DNA from: Eremophila alpestris peregrina
Taxonomy: Eukaryota; Chordata; Aves; Passeriformes; Alaudidae
Assembly (NCBI GenBank): GCA_009792885.1
Contig: WMCF01000150.1
Location: 100,734-164,733, forward strand
Length of the DNA: 64,000 bases
Direction: 5' to 3'
Made by a program: the position numbers and the translations under genes. Shown here piece by piece: positions 58,201 through 64,000 of the stretch (its first letter is position 1; each line of letters begins with the position of its first letter). The notes beneath the pieces are model-generated. The model did no database searches. It saw only the letters and a program-made list of their open reading frames with translations, and was not told where the DNA came from.

Positions 58201-61200
58201 AGAGCCTCGGGGAACCTGCTGCTGACCCAGTTCCTGTCCTCATCTCTCCAGCTCTGTCCTCTGGGTGCAGCCACTTGGGCAGCAGACAGATGAGCAGGGG
58301 AGGGTTTGGTCCTGATTCGCTGCATTTTTAAACCTTAAACCGAGTCTCAGGGGAAGCACTGCCAAGGTAAGGTGCCTCAGGAGGGGACAAACATTCCTTC
58401 ATGCACCCAGGAAGGGAGGGGAGATGGAGGCAGTTATTCATCACTGCTTTAACCTCCCCATCCTTACACCAGAGTAAATGGATCCCAGCACAGCTTAAAG
58501 CACCACAAATGGGACAAAACCCCTCTTTTCCTCATTTCTTTGATTTCCTCACTGCCAGGGAGTGCAGAGACACAGTCAGGGGTTTAAATGTGAAAGCTTT
58601 CCTCAAGTGATCCCCTCATATACAACCACCTCACTCACTTAGGCTCTGCTCAGCTCATTTTAGATGTAAAGTTTGGCTTAAAAGCAGCTCTTTTCCATAT
58701 CCCTGCAGAGCACAAAGTTGGGCTGAAAAGCTCAGGCTGACTCCAGAGATTTCCCAGCCTTCCAAATTCAGTTCAGACTCAGAGTGGGGAGTGAGAACAA
58801 GCTTTCTCTCCTTTTGGAATTTCAACAAGTAATAAATAAATAAAAAATCCTCAAGCAGTTCTTTGTGCGTTCAAAAGACTCACTCATTCATTTCTCTTCT
58901 GAGCAGAGCAGGGAAGATAAAAACTAAACTGGGCTAAATGGTGCACATAACTTTACTTATTTCAGTGCCCCTGACCTCACACAGGGTCCAGCACTTTGGC
59001 TCCTGCGAGCCTGCCTGGGCTGTGCAAACGTTTCTTTGCTCATCCCACCCGAAAGACTCTCAAATAAAGGCTGAAACCACGGGAAGACCTACGAAAACTT
59101 GACTTCCTTGTCAAATTCCCACCCTGTGGGAGAGCACCATCCATCCCATCATCCCCACCCTGTGCAGGGTCCCCTCCGTGCCAGCAGCAGCAGTGACACG
59201 GGCACACCAGGCTGAGGGGACACCCAAATCTGACTGAGGGGTGCCCTGTGCACCCCCTGCCCTCCCCAGGCCGGCAGAGAAGGGGGTTTACTTGGAAGAA
59301 GGTCATGGTGGAGCCGCCGTGGATGGTGCCGTACTCGATGGTGGTCTGGTCAGCGAGGTCATCCACGGACTCGATGGGCACGTCCATGCGCTGCACGGTC
59401 AGGAACGCCGCCAGGTTGGCCGTGTAGGAGGAGATGATGATCAAGGTGAACGCCCACCTGGGCACGGGGAAGAGAAGGTGTGGCTGCCCTCAGGAAATCT
59501 GCTCTCCCGTCCCCACCCTGTGACTCTCAGAGTCCCAGAGTCACCGAGGCTGCGAAATCCCTCCCAAACCATCGGTCCCCTGGTATTTCTGGGTGTGAGA
59601 GATTTCAGCCTGCTGGCAGCTGCTAATTTTTCTCCCCAAGGAAAGATTTTTCAAGAAAGCTTCTTCTCAAAACAATATTTCTCCAAGTGGTGTTCTGTTG
59701 CTTCTCTAGTTCAACCAATAGAGAGGTGATGCTCCTAGTCACCAATCATGCTAAGTCTGTATGGGAACCCCTGATAAAAGGTAGTAAGAATTAGATATTA
59801 AAGCTTTTTTATGCTCTTTGCCTTCTGAAATATTGAAGTCTCTTATCTTTCTTTCGTGCCCTACAACGACAGATCTCCACCTTGTCACCCAGACAAGTGA
59901 GTGCCACACCCAGCCATCCCTGAACACCTCCCAAAAGTCCCACAACCCTTCCCGTGAAGAAATTCCTCCTCCATCACCCACTTGTGCCCGGAGGAATCTC
60001 CCTGCAGGGAAGGGCTGCCCTCCTCACCAGACTCCGCTGACGCAGCGTGTGGACAGGGCCTGGGGGGCGATGGTGGAGCCCTGCTGCATGAACCCCCCCA
60101 CGGGGAACCACAGCGAGTTCCCCAGCGAGTACTGGTTCACCAGCAGGTTGCATCGGCCCTGGGAGCAGGGGTGGGGGCTGTACCACTCGTACGGAGTCAG
60201 CCTGGAAGGACAAAAAACACACGGGGAGCTCAGGGAATGCGCTGGGAAATGGGACACTTTAAAATAACAAAAAAAAAAGAGGGAAGAGCTGTGAAGCTCC
60301 AGCTCTCCTGGAGGCAGAGTTTTCTTAGAAGGAAATGCTTTGCTGTCAGTTGATGCCCAGGGCTCAGAGCCGTGTGAAACGTTTGCTCCGAGACTCAGGA
60401 GCCAGAGGCTTTCTTGTAAAGATTTGCATAAACTCTGAGAGGCTCCACTCTGGGCATCTCTGCAGAGCCCCGTGTGCAGGTTCACACCACAGCAGGAGCT
60501 CCAGGTGTGCAGGGACTCGGTGGGAAGTGGAAAATCAAACACCTTTGGCTGTGCTCCCTGGTGGAGCACGAAGCACTGACGGGAAGTTCAAAAGCAAAGC
60601 GTGTGAGCCCTGACTGCATTAAACCATCAGGAAAAACGGTGCTGGTGTAAAGCTCTGAGAAGGTCTGAGGTGGGGTTGGAAGCTGAGTGCTGGTGTTTCA
60701 AAGCATCCCGTGCTTCAGGGACAGAGGTGGGAATGGGAAATATCTGACAGCCTGTCACTGCTGTGGCTGCACCTTCCTCTCTCTCTCTTTTGCTGTTTCC
60801 AGTCCCCAGCTCCCCGGTTGCTAAGAAAGCCTGCTAATTAACGGGCTGCACTTCATCATATTGCTCTAGCTAAGAAAGCTGGGGCCTGGGAGGGTCATTT
60901 TGAGGCTATTGCCAGAACAGCTGCAGGGCTGTGCCAGCTCACATCGTACTCAGCCAAAATGAGGGGGTTATTTTCATCAGCTCCTCTCTCACTGTGCTGC
61001 CAGGGAGGAGGAGGAGGAGGAGGAGGTTATTTCCTGCAGACTTTCCATGGTGGATCAAGCACTGGCAGCAAACCCCAGAGCTCTGGGAGAGCCTGCAACT
61101 CACAGGGTCAAAAGCAAGGCAGGGAGAAGCAGCCAGAGCTCCCTCTCCAGTGGGGAGCTGGGTAAAGGCACCATTTAAAACACGAGGAAGGGGCTAAAGA

Positions 61201-62074
61201 GGCACCAGCTCTGCATAATTCAGTGGCTCCTCCAGACCTGTGTTCCTGAGGCTGTAACGGCATTCCAAGAACCCATTAAACCCATTAAAGTCAGGATGAC
61301 AACTTCAGCCACGCTGAGGGACAGAGTGACAGCACAGCTCCAATTTGTGTAATGAAAACCGGGCATCAAGGGGGTCCCAAAAGAGCCATGGGGCCCACAC
61401 AGCTCCACCCTGCCCTGCACAGACCCTCCACAGGGATTTTGGGAGGGCAGCACTGCAGCCCAGACCCCGGGCCACGCTGCAGGAGAGCACTCAGAGAGGT
61501 ATTTCAAGAGAGATTTAAATTAGTCATAGGGGAAAGGAGCTGAGAGCTGCCAAGGTAGGCTCTGCACATCAGCTGCTCAGAGATATTCATGAACTGCCCT
61601 CCCCAAACTGGGCTGTGCAGGGCCAGGGGAGCCAGACATCACTCGTGGAATCCGTGTTGACACCTAGGAGTGGATTTGCAGGTCCCTTACAGCCTCCATC
61701 CTCCCTGCTCGGGATCAGGGGTGTAAAAAACATCTGCAGGGAGCACTGAAACAGCAGCAAAACCTCCTCCCACCCAGCCCTGGGCACCAAACACATCCTG
61801 AGCCATGTGACAGCCATCCCAGCGTGGGGACAAACCGGCTGGCAGAGGGTTGGGACGCTTCACCTGGCGGGCACACAGGATGTCCCCGTGTCCCCCCGGG
61901 CGTCCCCTGAACCGCAGTGACACTAGGTGGCACCGCGAGGAAGGGAAAGGCACCGCCACGTTACCGAGCCACCAGGAACAGGACACAGCTGACAGCCAGG
62001 TAGGCGAGCAGCATGAAGAGCCAGACGCCCGGGGAAAAGGGATCCAGGAAGGAGAAATAGCCGGGTCTGCGGCC
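51886..62074 (-). CDS. GRIK4: GRIK4, kainate receptor subunit GluK4 (KA1), C-terminal 427 residues
   Basis: GluK4 is a high-affinity auxiliary kainate receptor subunit that forms cation channels with GluK1-3. Exons in order: 62074-61965, 60201-60028, 59457-59292, 57364-57139, 55656-55528, 53076-52958 and 52245-51886. They total 1284 bases with consistent phases. Seen in order: M1 ([20 protein letters not shown]), the pore loop with [12 protein letters not shown] (glutamine, not arginine, at the Q/R site), M3 with the iGluR signature SYTANLAAF, ligand-binding lobe S2 ([16 protein letters not shown] through EEDHRAKG), M4 ([20 protein letters not shown]) and a cytoplasmic tail ending TNSSEPE. 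The tail has an arginine cluster (HPRRRRAG) and a [10 protein letters not shown] segment. The N-terminal domain and S1 are outside the window. GRIK4 rather than GRIK5 is chosen from the tail and synteny. Confidence 0.96.
52311..52742. repeat. Duplicated 0.1 kb block flanking a CR1 tail
   Basis: 52311-52414 and 52638-52742 share most bases, including 'ggatgttgtagacatctttg' and 'atcagcacaaga'. They lie about 327 bases apart in the last GRIK4 intron. Confidence 0.88.
52425..52545 (+). mobile_element. CR1 LINE 3' tail
   Basis: 'ggtgtccctgaccattgcag', 'gagctttaaggtcccttcca' and 'attccataattctg' are the CR1 terminus. It lies between the two copies of the duplicated block. Confidence 0.85.
52958..53076 (-). 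CDS. GRIK4: GRIK4 exon encoding M4
   Basis: 119 bases, phase 1 to 0. It reads [20 protein letters not shown] through [13 protein letters not shown]. Confidence 0.95.
53077..55527 (-). other. GRIK4 intron, 2.5 kb
   Basis: No repeat or coding feature is recognised. Confidence 0.5.
55528..55656 (-). CDS. GRIK4: GRIK4 exon encoding S2 (second part)
   Basis: 129 bases, phase 1 to 1. It reads [20 protein letters not shown] then [19 protein letters not shown]. Confidence 0.95.
55703..55737. repeat. CAT/ATG trinucleotide microsatellite
   Basis: A run of CATCAC then (CAT)n about 47 bases upstream of a GRIK4 acceptor. It is intronic. Confidence 0.93.
56155..56235. repeat. Minisatellite, about 20-base unit
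   Basis: Four imperfect units of the type 'ccagagatccttgtctg' are in tandem. Confidence 0.85.
56900..57010. repeat. Minisatellite, about 31-base unit
   Basis: Three units of the type 'catctggctctggaccagag' plus 'gcaggggcctca' are in tandem. Confidence 0.87.
57139..57364 (-). CDS. GRIK4: GRIK4 exon encoding S2 (first part)
   Basis: 226 bases, phase 0 to 1. It reads [20 protein letters not shown] through [14 protein letters not shown] to GYGIGMPV. It includes the agonist-contacting ES-TMNEY segment of S2. Confidence 0.95.
57365..59291 (-). other. GRIK4 intron, 1.9 kb
   Basis: No repeat or coding feature is recognised apart from a short poly-C near 57450 and a poly-T near 57970. Confidence 0.5.
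59292..59457 (-). CDS. GRIK4: GRIK4 exon encoding M3 and start of S2
   Basis: 166 bases, phase 2 to 0. It reads [20 protein letters not shown], then the S2 start [20 protein letters not shown] and STMTFFQ. The donor CAA|GTAAAC is slightly weak. Confidence 0.95.
59594..59871 (+). mobile_element. Short LTR-like insertion in GRIK4 intron
   Basis: A block of about 278 bases begins TGTGAGAG and ends GACA. In order it has two CCAAT-type sites ('aaccaatag', 'caccaatca'), a TATA-like 'gataaaag' and an ATTAAA polyadenylation motif, the order of a compact retroviral LTR. No clear target-site duplication was found. It is antisense to GRIK4. Confidence 0.45.
60028..60201 (-). CDS. GRIK4: GRIK4 exon encoding pore loop
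   Basis: 174 bases, phase 2 to 2. It reads [20 protein letters not shown], then [15 protein letters not shown] and LSTRCVSGV. It contains the re-entrant M2 loop. Confidence 0.95.
61004..61026. repeat. GGA microsatellite
   Basis: (GGA)7-type run in the GRIK4 intron between the M1 and pore-loop exons. Confidence 0.92.
61965..62074 (-). CDS. GRIK4: GRIK4 exon encoding M1
   Basis: 110 bases, phase 0 to 2. It reads [16 protein letters not shown] then the M1 helix. The acceptor CCCCCTCAG is good; the donor is TCG|GTAACG. Confidence 0.94.
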
Positions 62075-62169
62075 CTGAGGGGGGAAAAGCAGAGGAGGGA
62101 GTTGGAGCTGGTTGGGTTTGGAGAGGGGGAAATGGTCCTGGAAAGGGGAGGCAGCTGCCCTGGGGGCAG

Positions 62170-62912
62170 TGGGGAAATGGGGAATGGGAAAGGGGGAGGA
62201 ATGGGGCAAAGGGAGGAATGGGAGAAAAGGGGAGAAATGGGATAAATGGGGAGAAATGGGAGAAATGGGGATAAATGGGAGAAAAGGAGAGAAATGGGAG
62301 AGGGAGGAGAAATGGGGCAAAGGGAGAAATGGGGCAAAGGGGGATAAATGGGAGAAAAGGGGATAAATGGGAGAAAAGGGGATAAATGAGAGAAAAGGGG
62401 AGAAATAGGAGAAAAGGGGATAAATGGGAGCAAAGGGGAGAAATGGGAGAAAAGGGGAGAAATGGGAGAAATGGGGAGAAATCGGAGAAAAGGGGAGAAA
62501 TGGGAGAGGAGGGAGAAATGGGAGAAATGGGGCAAAGGGATACATGGGAGAAAGGGAATAAATGGGAGAGGGGGAGAAACGTGGCAAAGGGGGATAAATG
62601 GAAAAGGGGAAATAAATAGGAAAAGAGGGAGAAATAGGGCAAAAGGGATAAATGGAAAAAAAGGGAAATAAATGGGAGAAAAGGGGATAAATGGGAGAAG
62701 GGGAAGAAATGGGGAAAAAGGGGATAAATGGGAGAAGAGGGATAAACAGTAGAAGGGGGATACACGGGAGAGAGGGGAATAAATGGGAGAAAGGGGAATA
62801 AAAAAGGGGAAGGGGGATAAACCTGAGAAGGGGATCAATGGGAGAATGGGGGATAAATGGGGCAAAGAGGATAAATGGGAGAAAAGGGATAAATGGGAGA
62901 AGTTGGATAAAC
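62170..62912. repeat. Purine-only satellite beside GRIK4 M1 exon, about 0.7 kb
   Basis: The plus strand is almost pure purine, built from drifting 8-20-base units such as 'ggggagaaatgggagaaa' and 'ggggataaatgggagaaa'. On the GRIK4 strand it is a pyrimidine tract that ends about 100 bases before the M1 exon acceptor. Long open frames in it, such as the 417-codon one at 61687-62940, follow from the low complexity and are not genes. Confidence 0.95.
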
Positions 62913-64000
62913 CAGGCCTTGGAAGAGCCTTGCAGGGCAAACAAGTGACAGCAACCCAACAACTGGCAGAGTCCTGTAGGATTCCCCACTGGATTCATCC
63001 CCTAAATCTGTTTTTCACCCCGTTTTTGTTCCTCCAGGCAAAGAAAGAGGTGAATTAAAAGCAAAATGAGGCAATCACAGCGTTCTGCCCCCTCCCTGGC
63101 AGGGTTTGCTGCACCCTCACACCCCTCAGGGGGGTCCCCCCATCCTTGTCCACCCCACACTTAACAGAAAGGGCTCCACCTGAGCTCACAGGGTGGGGAA
63201 TATATTGGTGAAGCAAAAGGTTAAAAATAAAAAAAAAAATATGTTTTCAAAACTTTTCTCTCTCTGGCCTTGAAATGTTTCTTCTTTTACAAAAACCCCA
63301 ATAAAATTATTACTTTTATCTCAGGGAACAGGTTATTTTTATCTCCAGGATGCGTCAGAATTTCCCGGTTTTTTTTCCTCAGCAAAACACCTTTCCTTGG
63401 AAAAAAAAAAGGTTTCACAGCTAGAAAAAAACCAGGTTGATCTTCTCCCAGAGCATTTTCAACTTTCCCAGGGATGCTGCCACCACCAGCAAACTGTCAA
63501 ACATCACGAAATTTCTGCCAAGGGGGAGATAAATTTTTTTGGGGGAGAAGGTTCTCAAAAGCCAAACAGCTCCCATTTTAAGTGGATTTCTCCTGTCACC
63601 TCCAGCCCTGTGGAAGCAGCTGCTCTGGAAGGAAAGAGCAGCTCAAGCACATCCAAGTTAGCACAGGGACATGATCCCAAAGCTCACAGAATCCTGCTTT
63701 TTCCATCCCAAACCACAAACCCAGTCCTGGCATCCCTAAAACAGCTCCACAGCTTCCCCAAGCACCTGTAACTGGGAAGCTTCCCACGAGTCAGAGCTTT
63801 GCAAAGGCTTTTTTTCTTTTTTCCCCCCTTCACCAAACTTAGACCAGCATTTAAAATTCCATTTCCATCCAAAGCTCGCTGTTTTACTACTGAATGTTAT
63901 GCAAAACCTGAATTTCACAAGGTCTCAGCAGCCCTCCTGGAGACTCGGGCTGTTGCTAGAAAAGGCAACAGTTGTTGCACAAAAATCTTCCTCTGCTAAA
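62913..64000 (-). other. GRIK4 intron upstream of M1 exon (partial)
   Basis: This intronic sequence continues beyond the right edge. No exon of the S1 region is recognised. Confidence 0.6.

Noticed and set aside
61687..62940. A 417-codon minus-strand open frame rich in Pro, Phe and Ser, and shorter plus-strand Gly/Lys/Glu-rich frames in the same place
   Set aside because: They are translations of the purine/pyrimidine satellite and only appear open because the sequence lacks variety. They overlap the real GRIK4 M1 exon and have no splice or start support.
1..64000. CRISPR arrays, bacterial operons, tRNA or rRNA genes, intact retroviral genes
   Set aside because: None seen. The repeats are CR1 tails, satellites and solo LTR-like pieces, all typical of a bird nuclear genome.

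Overview
This is vertebrate genomic DNA, almost certainly from a bird. Genes are split by small and medium introns with GT-AG boundaries. The tails of CR1 LINEs, the dominant avian retrotransposon, occur repeatedly, together with a few short LTR-like insertions. The three genes present, and their order, match the vertebrate block GRIK4-TBCEL-TECTA (human 11q23.3; I recall chicken chromosome 24). The species cannot be fixed from sequence alone.

All three genes lie on the minus strand, so they read from right to left. (1) 1-16070: the 5' part of TECTA (alpha-tectorin, a tectorial-membrane glycoprotein of the inner ear). There are 12 complete coding exons and the first 28 bases of a 13th. They encode the signal peptide, the NIDO domain, three full TIL/VWD/C8 modules and the start of a fourth; the remaining VWD and ZP exons lie beyond the left edge. 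(2) 23451-36179: complete TBCEL coding sequence (tubulin-folding cofactor E-like), 7 coding exons and 424 residues. Its probable promoter is a CpG island at 40050-40345, next to a 290-base assembly gap. (3) 51886-62074: the last 7 exons of GRIK4 (kainate receptor subunit GluK4), from transmembrane segment M1 to the stop codon. The ligand-binding S1 and N-terminal exons lie beyond the right edge.

Exon boundaries were set by hand from splice consensus, protein continuity and reading-frame bookkeeping. Phases are consistent across every junction. The space between genes (16.1-23.4 kb and 40.4-50.6 kb) holds CR1 tails, minisatellites and unannotated sequence. I see no tRNA, rRNA, CRISPR or further conserved protein gene.

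The three genes have no shared pathway: mechanosensory extracellular matrix, tubulin turnover and a glutamate-gated channel. They are linked by position and strand. The observations most worth checking are: (a) the TECTA signal-peptide exon starts with a splice acceptor one base before its ATG, in the same phase as the last TBCEL exon, so an in-frame TBCEL-TECTA read-through mRNA is possible; (b) a splice-flanked, in-frame candidate exon 2.9 kb upstream of the TBCEL promoter; (c) an LTR inserted 27 bases from the TECTA exon 3 acceptor, which appears to supply the branch point; (d) a 0.7 kb purine/pyrimidine-asymmetric satellite beside the GRIK4 M1 exon; (e) a dense E-box/X-box/CRE cluster in the TBCEL promoter.
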